Below are positions 36,289 to 48,235 of a DNA stretch of 64,000 bases, piece after piece. Below the pieces are notes generated by a model, which searched no databases, was not told the origin of the DNA, and saw only the letters and a list, made by a program, of their open reading frames with translations. The stretch's first letter is position 1. Every line of letters begins with the position of its first letter. This stretch comes from Stenocarpella maydis (Eukaryota > Ascomycota > Sordariomycetes > Diaporthales > Diaporthaceae): the NCBI GenBank assembly GCA_002270565.1, contig NQMI01000035.1, forward strand, positions 62,001 through 126,000, given 5' to 3'. Both the position numbers and the translations under genes were made by a program.

Positions 36289-37246
36289 CTAGGGGGTTGT
36301 CTTTCCTGCACCTTCCATATGGGTAGTTGTCCCCTCTAGGGGGTAGTTGGAAGTTGCCCTAGGGGCAGTAGTTGCTTTAAGGACGGTAGTTGCCTTATCC
36401 CAGGGGGTATTACCCACATGCAGAGCCTTATAAGTAGTTGCCCCTATATCACCAATCATTATTATACCAGCAGTTAAAGTAGTACTAGTTATTATCAGGG
36501 TGCTCAGAGTAATAAAATTAGTTATCACTAGAGTAGTTAAAGTACTCATTATTACCCTAGTCTTCCTCATCATTATAGTTGCCATCTAGCCAATCATTAT
36601 TACCTTGCTCTGTAGTATATTGCCAGGAGGGGCGCTAAGGTCCTAATAATGCAGCACAATAACAGAGCATATTATATATTTCATTAGCAGTAGCCAGGGC
36701 TATCACCTCAACATAATAGAACTCAGGTACACTACATATTGCGCATATAAGGTTATTATACAGTAGTTTATCTTTAAGTGCTCCTTTATAGCTAAGTATT
36801 CAGGCATATTACTTTATATTTTTAATTAGAATCTCCACTATTTCTAATAGGGTTTTATCCTCATTCTTTTGCTATATTAATACAAAAGTAGTAGTATTCC
36901 ATACAGTTAAATATACTCATTATCTGCCATCTATATTAAATTATTGCTTAAGTTTAGCATATACTATAGCAAAGGTATCTCTATTTATAATCAACTAAAT
37001 ATAAAAGTCCTTAGCCTCACCCTTTAATATTATAGGTAATGCTGCCCGGAAGTAGGTAGGGTATAGGTAGTTATTCTTGCAGACATCATAAAAGAGATAA
37101 ATCTTATCATCAAGCACTTCATCCATTACTCTAATAAACTTCTCATTATCTGAGTAGTATTTAGCCAGGTTAGCGGATATCCCTTTCTCCAATAGTATGC
37201 CACTTAGTGGCACTAGAGGGATTATTACATACTTCTCATAGGACAC
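36289..37246 (-). pseudogene. copia B gag region
   Basis: 37246-36995 is an open 83-codon piece (LEKGISANLAKYYSDNEKF, AALPIILKGEAKDFYI) of gag. 36585-36289 is a second open piece, Thr-rich. The CCHC-like knuckle expected just after it, near 36240-36290, has lost Cys codons. Between them frames are interrupted. Confidence 0.72.
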
Positions 37247-38482
37247 TCAGAATTCTTCCCACTTAGCTAATGACTTATAGCCATCGGAGGTCTCAAAGGC
37301 ATAGATGCCGCGTAGCTGCCGGGATAGTGATAGAGGTTCGGGTACATCTGGGGCAGTAGGTTGCTATACGGGTCCCTAAGTACTTGGGCCTGTTCCCTAA
37401 TCGCCGCTCAGTGCTGGTGTATATCCCTTAAACGATCTGCTATTATCAAAAAGGATATAATCACAATATCTCTTTAACCAAATCATCTGTTAGTGCTAGT
37501 GTTATATAGATGCTAGGGCCCTCGGTAGGGATTCTAACTCCAATAGTTCTACAAAGGCCTTTACATTATCATTAAGCTGGATATATATCCCCTTACTTAG
37601 TAGCGTCTTCTTAAGGGCAATAAGGATATCATGGTGGACTGCCCTGAACGTTGGCTCCGTCCATCCCATGAAGTTGTCTTTGAAGTCGATATAGAGCTCG
37701 TGAGCAGTAAGCCTCGCGTATGCTTGGTGGCAATATTGTATGTAGGTATTGAGGAGAAGTATGTGTGCTTTTGGGTTGCTCAGAGCCTCTGGGTCTGCAT
37801 CTACTCCCTATAGATTGGGGTTGAGATTCGTCTTTATGGTGGACTCCTTGAGTGGTATATCCTCAATTATATCCCATACGTTAAGAGGGTTAAGACTAGT
37901 AGCGCCTATTGGTGTAATTGTTGATGCCAATGGGATAGGGGTGTTGTCCTCATCACAAGGGTTCGCCATCGTGATATATAGGTTGTATAGGTGATAATAG
38001 GGATGTGCTGGGGCAGAGTAGGGGTCAAATAAATGGTAATAAGGGGTAATGAGTGTGTAGGGGTAAGCTTATTAGCAGGGGGTAGTGAAGATATGCCGGC
38101 TGGTGGAGTTAACCTTGGTTGGAGTAACTGCTACCAAGGGAGTTGCCGGACTGTTGCTGATGTATGCTAAAGTAGTAATATCTTCAGCGTTGTCTTCAAG
38201 AGTAGCCGTAGGTCAACAACGTTATGCAGCTAGCGCGTTCCGCAATTACTTTCCAATATTACTTAGGGCGTAATGGACGCGCGTTTAATGAAGAAGGACT
38301 ATAGCGTGCCGCATATAGAGCCTCTCCACGTTATAATGGGTAGTAATGATGTTATTAAACCAGCTAGCGCATCCTTAAGAAATGATTATCGTTAGTACCG
38401 TTAGCATAGCCACTATCATAGCAGTAATGAACTATCTCTTCAACCTTGCTAATCTGTGGTCGCTCTTGCAACCACTGATCAG

Positions 38483-38693
38483 TGTTGGCTGGGTCACGTA
38501 TTGCAATACAATTGGGGGTTATGGTTAAAATTCTCTGTCTAGGAGTAGTGGGTGTAGTGGGCGTAGCCCGCCAGCTATCTCGGGCTTATATAGAGGGTAG
38601 TGGTTGCTGAGTAAGCAACTACGCCCTCTGGCTACAGTATGGTGGCTGTAGCGCTAGCCCACCAGTGTGCTGTTGCACACTGCTATTGCCACA
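38483..38693 (-). repeat. copia B 5' LTR (right)
   Basis: 211 bp, near-identical to 31124-31334; followed by ATAAA. The adjacent internal side (CCACTGATCAG on plus) is where a primer-binding site would lie on the element strand; I could not match it to a tRNA. Confidence 0.88.
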
Positions 38694-38698
38694 ATAAA

Positions 38699-38872
38699 GC
38701 TAATAAGTATTAAAATTTATATAAAATAGCTCTTTTTTAACATTAATTATATCTTAAATTTTTACATTGTTCTCATATTTTTTTATTAATTCAAATCTTT
38801 AATATAATATAAGGTATTAAAAAGTAGCTAATTTTTAGAAAATATATTAACTTTAGGCTACCCTGATATCTA
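38699..38872 (-). repeat. Host repeat, right part, ending at an isolated N
   Basis: AT-rich continuation of the older repeat. 38800-38872 again shows the dispersed-repeat core in reverse (CTTTAGGCTACCCTGATA) and is cut by N at 38873. Confidence 0.55.
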
Positions 38873-38876
38873 NTTC

Positions 38877-39472
38877 TGATGAATTTGTGCTATAGAATAG
38901 CATTCAGTTCAGCGTGTGTGTGTTTCGGCAGGGTCGCAGTATGGTGCTCTGAGGCGAATTGGGACGATTGACAATGGTCTGGACAACTTTGTATTGAATT
39001 AAGTTGGGCTTCTGTAAGCCCTCCTTATATACCCTCCGACGTCGTCTCACCCCTGGGCACGCTGCGGTCGGCTCTGGTGCAAATTTGCAAATGCCGGAAA
39101 ATTCGCCCTTCCAACACACCATCTTTGGTTCTAAGCAACCAGCCAACCATAGCCCTAGCAATACCCAAATTAAGTACATATAAACTTCAGAAATCAAGCT
39201 ATCCAATGCACTAGGTCATATACTTTTTGGGTAAGAAATAAGGGTAATGCAGAGGTCTGAATTAAGGTGCAAATGCAGGCCAAAATAATCGACTCACGGC
39301 CACCAAACTCATCTTGCGTCACGCACGCACTGGGCGTACTTAGCGAAAATCGCCTGACTCGCAAGTCTAGGGTAACTCCTTGCTAGGAAGTCTAGGGTAA
39401 CTCCTTACAACAAAGTCTAGGGTAACTCCTTGCACGGAGTACCAACGCCCTGCTGAGCGGTTCCGTTTAACA
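38877..39472 (-). repeat. 595-bp-family LTR, reverse copy
   Basis: Full-length reverse complement of the LTR at 41531-42125; 596 bp, TGATGAATT..CCGTTTAACA on plus. Hardly mutated. It abuts copia fragment C. Confidence 0.85.
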
Positions 39473-40928
39473 AAGGGGTTGCCTAGGGTGGTAATAATGC
39501 TATTCTAGCGGAGCTTTAGAGTAAGTTTATAGTTCTTGATTTTATATTGGGTAAGAAATATATGGGCGATAATCTTATCTTTTACCTTATTATTATTATT
39601 ATTGGCAGCAGGGTTGTTATTATCATCATCTCTAGTAACAACCGCCTTCTGCTTGCTCTTAGTTCCCTATAGCCATTCTTATTATTAAGGGACTACCGGG
39701 TTAGGGATAGCTAATATAAGGTCTAGCTTAAAGCATACTAGCTCCTTAGGGATATTATTAGGGTTTAGCAGATCAATAGGTCCTTCTTTATCCCAATAGT
39801 ATAGCTATATAAGGGTTAATTAGAAAATAACTGGTCCATTTAGTAGGTTAATTATTATATTATAGTTATTAATAGAGAGTAGTTTATATAGGCCTTACTA
39901 CCCAGTCTTTTCTTGCTATACGCATACTTTACTCTAGAGTGGAAGGCTTGAGATTCCTAATATATCTAGGCCGTTCTTTATATATAATGCTTTATTAATT
40001 TTATATACTGTATTAATTTTCCTAATCTCCTTTATTACCTTCTATACTGCCTCAGCTCTCCTTAGAGTAGATGGTATAGGGGCAGAGTCTTCCGTTATAT
40101 ATAGGTATGCTCCAAACACTAGGAGAGTTAGCATAAGGCCATCCCGGGCTAACTATATTTATTAACTACTACAAAGCTTATTTATAGTATAGCTTCTTTA
40201 GTAAATATAGTTAATAACTTGGTGTATAAGATATTAAAAGCCCTATATAAAGAAGTGTAATATTGCTCTACTTTACTGATTAACTAATGTGCTTCTAATA
40301 GGTATCTATTTATATGTAATCCCTATAATATATGCTATGCTCTTAAACTCACTGGAAGTAAAGTTAGTCCCTATATTAGATATAAGGCGGTCTAGAGGAC
40401 CTATATATGTATTAATCTAGTAATTTTATAGGGCTTTCTATATATCTTTAGTAGAAAGAGAAGGTAAGAATTTATCCGGCTTAGAAGGAAGTAGCTAAGT
40501 TAATAATGTGTAGTATAGGAAGGCCTATTAAGTATATTACATTTATAATAACCATATAGTTAAAGTCAATATTATCACCGAGGTTAAACTTGAATCTTTA
40601 GGGTATAAGAGAGTGCATTTAGTAGTAGTAATAGAACTTAGTAATAGCCTCTAATGCTAAGGAATTAATATTATAGCTTGCACCTATTAACAACTGGGAA
40701 AGATGATTAATAGATAGGTGCCCAAATCATTTATATAGCTGCTATAGTTTAACTTCCATAAGGAAGAGAATAGGGGTGTCATTATTCTTATTAATATTTG
40801 TGAGAAACCATGGGTATCCCTACTTCCAAGTAATAGGAAATGTCTTCTCATACTGCTAATTTGGCTTATATTATATAACTTTATTAGTTATATTTTACAT
40901 AAAGAGTGAGTACATATTCATATCTTAT
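39473..40928 (-). mobile_element. copia fragment C
   Basis: Collinear with copia A about 25680-27125 and copia B about 34204-35645 (integrase/central pol region). Both ends are cut by 595-bp-family LTRs in opposite orientation. No open frame remains. Confidence 0.8.
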
Positions 40929-41524
40929 TGTTAAACGGAACCGCTCAGCAGGGCGTTGGTACTCCGTGTAAGGAGTTACCCTAGACTTCGTTGTAAGGAG
41001 TTACCCTAGACTTTCTAGCAAGGAGTTACCCTAGACTTGCGAGTCAGGCGATTTTCGCTAAGTACGCCCAGTGCGTGCGTGACGCAAGATGAGTTTGGTG
41101 GCCGTGAGTCGATTATTTTGGCCTGCATTTGCACCTTAATTCAGACCTCTGCATTACCCTTATTTCTTACCCAAAAAGTATATAACTTAGTGCATTAGAT
41201 AGCTTGATTTCTAAAGTTTATATATACTTAATTTGGGCATTGCTAGGGCTATGGTTGGCTGGTTGCTTGGAACCAAAGATGGTGTGTTGGAAGGGCGAAT
41301 TTTCCGGCATTTGCAAATTTGCACCAGAGCCTACCGCAGCGTGCCCAGGGGTGAGACGACGTCGGAGGGTATATAAGGAGGGCTTACAGAAGCCCAACTT
41401 AATTCAATACAAAGTTGTCCAGACCATTGTCAATCGTCCCAATTCGCCTCAGAGCACCATACTGCGACCCTGCCGAAACACACACACGCTGAACTGAATG
41501 CTATTCTATAGCACAAATTCATCA
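40929..41524 (+). repeat. 595-bp-family LTR, forward copy 1
   Basis: 596 bp, TGTTAAACGG..TTCATCA, with the 25-bp unit (core AAGGAGTTACCCTAGACTT) three times and a GGGTATATAAGGAGG box. About 41176-41230 has a cluster of G-to-A changes relative to the other copies; the rest is nearly identical. Followed by four bases and an isolated N. Confidence 0.87.
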
Positions 41525-41530
41525 GAGTNT

Positions 41531-42125
41531 TGTTAAACGGAACCGCTCAGCAGGGCGTTGGTACTCCGTGCAAGGAGTTACCCTAGACTTCGTTGTAAGG
41601 AGTTACCCTAGACTTCCTAGCAAGGAGTTACCCTAGACTTGCGAGTCAGGCGATTTTCGCTAAGTACGCCCAGTGCGTGCGTGACGCAAGATGAGTTTGG
41701 TGGCCGTGAGTCGATTATTTTGGCCTGCATTTGCACCTTAATTCAGACCTCTGCATTACCCTTATTTCTTACCCAAAAAGTATATGACCTAGTGCATTGG
41801 ATAGCTTGATTTCTGAAGTTTATATGTACTTAATTTGGGTATTGCTAGGGCTATGGTTGGCTAGTTGCTTGGAACCAAAGATGGTGTGTTGGAAGGGCGA
41901 ATTTTCCGGCATTTGCAAATTTGCACCAGAGCCTACCGCAGCGTGCCCAGGGGTGAGACGACGTCGGAGGGTATATAAGGAGGGCTTACAGAAGCCCAAC
42001 TTAATTCAATACAAAGTTGTCCAGACCATTGTCAATCGTCCCAATTCGCCTCAGAGCACCATACTGCGACCCTGCCGAAACACACACACGCTGAACTAAA
42101 TGCTTTTCTATAGCACAATTCATCA
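41531..42125 (+). repeat. 595-bp-family LTR, forward copy 2
   Basis: 595 bp. The three 25-bp units start at 41572, 41597 and 41622. A 100-codon frame (41797-42099) lies inside but is just LTR sequence shared by all copies. It is followed by RIP-mutated DNA, so it is a solo LTR or the end of a lost element. Confidence 0.87.
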
Positions 42126-45100
42126 GAAATAATAATTATTATATGTTTTCATTTACGTAGCTTAAGAATTAATGATGAATAATAATAATTAAATATATGA
42201 CTATAAAGTACTAATATATTATATTATTTATTTTCATTTAAAACCTTCATTACCTTTTTAATTAATTAATGAAATATAGTTATTTATCAAATTAGATAAT
42301 AAAATTAATTTAAAATAAGATAGATATGATTATGTTTTTAATATTAAAGTATATATATAATAATAAAATGAATTGTTTTATTTAAGGTTTAATTAATTAT
42401 ATTATTAAATATAAATCATTTATTATAATTAAAGTAACTTATAATAAAGCTTTCGTAAAAGAAAATATAAAATTTAGATTTAAAGAGGTTAATATTTCTT
42501 TATATGATTAAAAGTTTATTATTTAGAAGTTAAATATTTACTTATAAACCTTAAAATAATTATATTTTATATTATTCTTGAAATAAAAGATATAAATACT
42601 CTTAAATATTTAATAACTTATTTAATAATTGAGTTTTATTAAAATTAAGATCTTTAATTATTAAAAAAGGTTCTTTGTATTAATTTTTTAAACTAATTAA
42701 GAGGTTTATAAAGAGTATATAAAAAATAATATCTTAAATTATTCTTTCACCTAATTAAATAGATATCCTTAAAAAGGTTAGTATTAAACTTATAAAGTAT
42801 GAAAAGACTGAAAGATTTAACTTAAAAAAGTACTTAATATTAAGAAAAGTTTAATAATGATTAGTAAAAGAATAAAAAATAATTAAGTATTAAAGTAATT
42901 AGTTAATGAAATAATGAATAATAATAAGACTTTAATTTATTATACATTAAATAAATAATAATATAATAAGTTTAATAAAGTTACGTATAGTATAAAAACT
43001 TATAAAAAGGATCTAAAAACACTTAATAAGTTAGATTTTAAATAGATAATAATACATTTAGTTTACTTAGTATTAATTAATATAAATGTATATATTAATA
43101 ATTTATAATAAATTAAGAATTTAAACTTAAAGTTAATATTATTTAATATAAAGTAAACTTCTTAATAAAAAGTTACTTTTCTTTAAACTAATATTATATC
43201 ATAAATATAACAGCAATAGAAACTAGAAACAGACTATTAGTCCCTTGTAGGTATAGATAAACCCTATAGGCTAGCTAGCTAAGCCTATAGGAAGAGGCGC
43301 AGCTATTAGTATACATAACCTAAATCACTCGCTTATATAAAGAAGGGATTACTTAAATCACCAGAAGGTAGTAAGCTAAGTAAGCTATTAAATTACCAGG
43401 ATTACCAGGTTATTAGTAAGCTAATAAGCTAAATAAGCTCGACTAAAGCGATAAACTATATAAACTTATACTTATTATTACTAAATACTATATCTTAAAA
43501 TAGCTCTTTAGTAATTAATTTAAATACTAATTCAAAATTAGCCTTAATAGCTCTTAATTATCATTATTATATTACTTGAAATAATTCTATATTAAAAACT
43601 CCTTAAATATAAACCTATATACTAGATTTATTAGTTAAGAATTAGCTATAATTATTATATTTTAACTACTCTTATTTAGATAGTTTATATAAACCCTAAA
43701 TCATAACTTATATAATTACCCTAACTTTAGTTTTATAATATCTATATTTACTAATAGTAATGATACTAATACTAATAATACTCTTTAGTATAATCTTCAG
43801 TAAGAAATAACTAACAATAAATAAATATTTATTAATTCTTGAGAATATTAAGAGATAATTATTAAAATAAACCATCTTTATACTTTTATAAATAGTTAAA
43901 CTTCTTAAAATAAAGAAATAAAAAAAGATTTATAAAAAATCTATACTCTATAAGTAATTATTAATATTATTAATATACTTATTTTAGCTAAAACGCATAT
44001 AAAGCTTAATACTTTTATATCTTATAATGAAACCTTAGAATAAATTTAAATTTATTTAATTTGAATTAAGACTTATTAATAATTCTATAGATTAAATATT
44101 TAGCCTAATAAAACATAAATTATATATATAATATTTCATTTAAAAAGATAAGCCTCTATATAATTTAAACTCTATTTTAAGCATGATTTGTAAAATAGAG
44201 ACTTTATATAATATAAATATAAAACTTAAGAGATCTTTAGTATTTATAAAGGTTATAAAGCTACTCTAAAGACTTTCTTTTAAGACCTAAAAAAGAAGCA
44301 ATAAGATAAATAAGAATTTATAAACATTAAATAAAAGAGAGCTATTTTAATATATATAATGGAATTTAAATATATATATATATATATCAATTATATAAAT
44401 AACATTTATATCTTTATATTTTATAATATATTAAAATATAATATAAGAAATAAATTAAATAAGTAAGACGAACTTAGTAATTTCTTATAATAGATTAAGG
44501 TAGTTATCAAAATTAATAATTAAGTATAGAGGTATTACATAAAATGAAAAGTAATAGCTTTAGTAACTTTTAATATAAGGCTAATATTAAAGTTATTATT
44601 AGCTTGAAATTNGATATTATAAATAGCTATTAATATTATTAATATACTTATTTTAATTAAAGACTATATAAAGCTTAATATTTTTATATGTTATAATAAA
44701 ACCTTAAAATGACTTTAGGCCCACTTAACTTAAATTAGAACCTAATAGTAGTTCTATAAGTTAAAGATTTAATTTAATAAAAATTGAATTATATATATTA
44801 TATTGTATTTAAGGGAATAAGCCCTTATATAATTTAAATATTACCTTAAGGACTATTTTAAAAGTAAAGACTTTGTATGATATAAATATAAAACCTGAGA
44901 AATCTTTAATACTTATAAAAGCTATAAAGCTATCCTAAAGACTCTTTTTTAAGACTTAAATAAAGAATAATAGGTTAAATAAAAACTTATAAAGCTTAAA
45001 TAAAAGAAAGCTATTTTAATATATATAGCAATATTTAAATATATTTATATATAAATTAAGTACGTAAATAATATTTCTATTTTTATAATTTCTTATAAAG

Positions 45101-45709
45101 TTAAAGATAAAATAACGAATAACTTAAATAAATAAAACTAACTTAATCATGTTTTATAATAGATTAAGGTAGTTATCAAAATTAATAATTAATTATGTAA
45201 ATATTATATAAAAAAGAAGAGTAATAGCTTTAGTAACTTTTAATATAAAGCTAATACCAGAAAATACTATCAGCTTAGAATTATAATTACAGTAAAAAGG
45301 GCTACTTTATATATAAACATTATAATAAGAAAAAGAATAACTAGAAGCTTATATTAGAGAATTAATAAGCTATTATTATTATTAAAACTAATCTTAAGAA
45401 TTATACTCAACTTAGTTAAATAACCTACTTTATAAATTATTACCTAATATACCTCTTAAAGAAGGAAGCCTTAAATTAGTTCCTTAAAATACTTAAAATT
45501 AAGATTAGTATTAATTAAGTAATACCCCTAATACTAATTAATTAAAATTCCTATAAGTAAATAGGTAATGTATTATTAAAATACTAAATATTAGTATTAT
45601 TTAAATAATAACCTTAAAAAGGGACAGAAATACTATAGTTTAAGAGGTTAAGATAGACCTTTTATTAATAAGATTACCTTTAGATGACTCTTACAAATAT
45701 TAGTAATAC
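42126..45709 (+). mobile_element. RIP-mutated gypsy remnants, gag segment present twice
   Basis: Extremely AT-rich. About 43970-44612 and 44614-45260 are two diverged copies of one gag segment, separated by the isolated N at 44613. Readable pieces such as EIFSIYKGYKATLKTFF (about 44230-44280) match the capsid part of the gypsy gag at 7.88 kb. Stops are dense. 42126-43200 shows nothing identifiable beyond AT-rich decay. Confidence 0.62.
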
Positions 45710-46163
45710 TAAAGTGTAATGATCAGAGGGTTTCCGAGTACGTTAAACCTGAAAGATCAAGGGTTTATGTTCGAAATACGTTATTAGGCGGTTGTTGAGC
45801 AATATTATTGACTAACAATGATCACTAGCTATGAGGCTATCCAATACTGGGATTGAATACTTAGATTAACAACTAAAGAGTCTATTCTATAAAAGCTATC
45901 TACTGTGGTGATAACCATATCCTTATATGTTCCGACTCTTCATCCGTCTTTGGTGATGGACCGCATGGACCGTCCATCGACTCGTACGGTCCCGTCGATC
46001 CACCCTGGTTGGTGGGTCCTTGACCCTAACCCTTGGGTTCTTGGCAGGCAGTGCTGACTTAGCAGTCGGGGTCCTGCGGGGTCGTGTTGTGGCACTTGCC
46101 CTGGGTGCCTGGGTCCTCAAAATGGGTCCTCAGGGTGCCATCGCGTTGGCTCATAACATAAAG
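45710..46163 (-). repeat. Unmutated solo gypsy LTR with target duplication TAAAG
   Basis: 444-bp LTR at 45715-46158 (TG..CA ends) flanked by TAAAG on both sides (45710-45714, 46159-46163) and no internal sequence, so it formed by LTR-LTR recombination. About 45715-45940 is clearly homologous, in reverse, to the LTR of the gypsy element at 6.9/16.5 kb, as is the GGTGGGTCCTTGACCCTAAC segment; the rest is diverged. GC content about that of genes. Confidence 0.87.
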
Positions 46164-46985
46164 ATATTATAAATTCTGATAAATATTATATATCTTTTAT
46201 TATTATTAAATATATTATATTAATAAAATTTAATAAAGTTTTTTTTATAATAACATAATATAATAAAAAGTTTTAAGTTTTATACTTAACTTAATTCTTT
46301 TAAGTTTATAAACTTAATTAAAAATATATAATTAAGTATATTTAGTATTAAAAAGTATTAAATATTATTTAATATCTAGCCCTAGGTAGGTATTAGAGTA
46401 ACTAAAAGTTAATACATTTAATAAAAACTAGCTATTTCCTAGTATTCTATATTATTTATTATTACTTTAAAAAGATATGAAGGCTATTTTAATAAATTTA
46501 ATAACTTAAGGAAAATTTGATTTAAAATATATAACTTAAAATGAAATAAAAAGAAAATATAAAAGCTAAATACATTCTTCAAAGAAATTTATTAAATAAT
46601 ATAGTCTTTGAAAAGTAATATATAGTTTAATTAATAAATAGTTATTATTAAATAAAATATAATTTTTAAAAAATAATTAAGTTCTTTATTAACCCTTATA
46701 TTTTACAGAAGATATATATATTTATATTATTTGTATTAAATTATGCTTTTAAGAATAAAGTTAATATTATTTAATATAAAGTATGTTTTAAAAGTTTTCA
46801 TTTTAAAATTAATATTATACTTACTTTAACCCTTTTAAATTTAACAAATAATTAAATTTAAGGAATTAAGTATAGTTAGTATTAATTAGTGCTGAATTTT
46901 ATTAGTTATTTAGCCCTAGGCGGGTGCTAGGGTAGCTTAAACTTGGTAAACATGCTGAAAACTAGCCACTTCCTGGTACCCTATG
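46164..46985 (+). repeat. Two copies of a short dispersed repeat in AT-rich DNA
   Basis: About 46315-46450 and 46855-46985 both read ATTAAGTATA..TTAGTATTAA, then GCCCTAGG.GGGT, TAG.GTA.C, ending near TACCCTAT. They match 905-1066 and, in reverse, 20700-20822 and 38800-38872. The 46855 copy is the least mutated. The intervening DNA is AT-rich without frames. Confidence 0.6.
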
Positions 46986-46989
46986 TTAA

Positions 46990-48235
46990 TCAAATTTGAT
47001 TAATATAACCTTTGCCTGTATGATCGTCCAGATTCTCAGAGTCCGCGTCACTCGATTGGTCGTCGAATGCTGTCCTGCTGCCTAGGGTGGTCGACCCTTC
47101 TCCTCCGTTGTCATCACCGGCGTCCTCAGCACCAACGCCGGCGGCGTCGACGGTGCCTCCCGCGACTTTAGCCTTCTTGTCGCGAGAAATCTGCTCCAGG
47201 ACGGTCTTGACCTTGTCCAGGACACACATTTCTCGAAGTTGGTAAACCAGAATCCGTCAATCACATCCCGAACGTTGTACTCGTATCCGCACTTGTTTTT
47301 GACTGAAGTCAAAACGTCAAGCTCTTTCTTTAGCTGCTTGTTGGTTCGCTCGACGTCGATGATCTTAAGGGACAGCTCCATGGCGTCGGCACGTGCGACT
47401 TCCAGTTGCGTCAGAAGGTATTTGACCTTCTCGGTTTCAAGAACGTCCAGGACGTTATGCTTGATGGCTTTAAGAGAGGTCTCAGCCAGTGCCCGGTTGC
47501 CCGGGGTTATACCAACGCACCCGACGACTTGAGTCAAGGTTTTGTCGTATTTAGTGTTGAGGATTCTGGCCTGGGCTTGGTTCGCCTCAAGCAGCTTTAC
47601 TACTTTCTCCGAGTCCCTCTCAAGAGCGTCCCGTTCGTTCCGGAGTTTGACGATCTCCTGCGCCATGGCGATGTTCTGCGACATGAGACAACTGGATTTG
47701 TCATCTTCAATGACCTTCAGCCCCTTCTCAAGGTATTTGGCTTGAGCCTAGCCGAAACCCAGGTCCTGGCATTGTTTCTCAAACTTGGAAGTCATCTTGC
47801 TGAGGTATCTCTGAAGTTCGTCCTGTTTTCTTGCCGTCATCTGGGCCTCCAACAGGCCTTTGCGCACCTCATTGGCGCTACTGTAAAATTTTCCCTTGTC
47901 ATATTCATCATCGAAGTCGTCAGCGGAGTCCGCACCCCCCTGGGCAATCGCCTCAGCCTCTTCGACGTCGAAGTCCAAAGCAGGAAGATTGTCAAACTCT
48001 ACGTTCTCCACGCCTGCCTCCACCCGCCGAAGGGCCTCGACAAAATCGACGTCATGCTCTCAGAGCCATCACCAGGGACCTTTCTCAGCAATCTGAAGTT
48101 CTCAGCGTGAGCCCAGACGACCAAAGTCTGCTCGTCGGTGATAGTCTTGTCCTTCTTGTAGTTCTCCTTTTTGTAGTTCTCCTTGATGGCACGGTAGGGC
48201 GCGAAGTTGGACGTCTGAATTTTCACCGAAGTCAT
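46990..48235 (-). pseudogene. Decayed coiled-coil protein gene, unknown function
   Basis: Starts at 48235 with MTSVKIQTSNFAPYRAIKEN, which includes an in-frame tandem 15-bp duplication (KENYKKENYKK). A shift near 48045 leads to an acidic segment (VEFDNLPALDFDVEEAEAIA). One in-frame TAG stands at 47748-47750, after which the same frame continues as a long Lys/Glu/Leu coiled coil (IVKLRNERDALERDSEKVVK and on to about 47270). A second shift near 47230 leads to a Gly/Asp-rich tail ending at 46990 (VLDKVKTVLEQISRDKKAKV). Joined it would be about 410 aa. No catalytic motif. It lies beside a retroelement-like piece and could be part of a dead element or a dead host gene; I cannot decide. Confidence 0.5.

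Larger units (their letters stand above)
31119..38698 (-). mobile_element. Ty1/copia element B, full length, target duplication ATAAA
   Basis: LTRs of 211 bp at 31124-31334 and 38483-38693 flanked by ATAAA (31119-31123 and 38694-38698), total 7570 bp without an internal N. Minus orientation: gag at 37.2 kb, zinc knuckle near 36.25 kb, integrase/RT region, RNase H at 33.0-32.8 kb, then 1.45 kb non-coding, polypurine tract and 3' LTR. Coding parts carry many stops, so it is inactive, but it is the best template for reading copia A and fragment C. Confidence 0.9.

Noticed and set aside
41204..42099. 97-100-codon ORFs with an RRRRRVYKEG stretch as genes
   Set aside because: They are contained in LTR copies and only reflect LTR identity.
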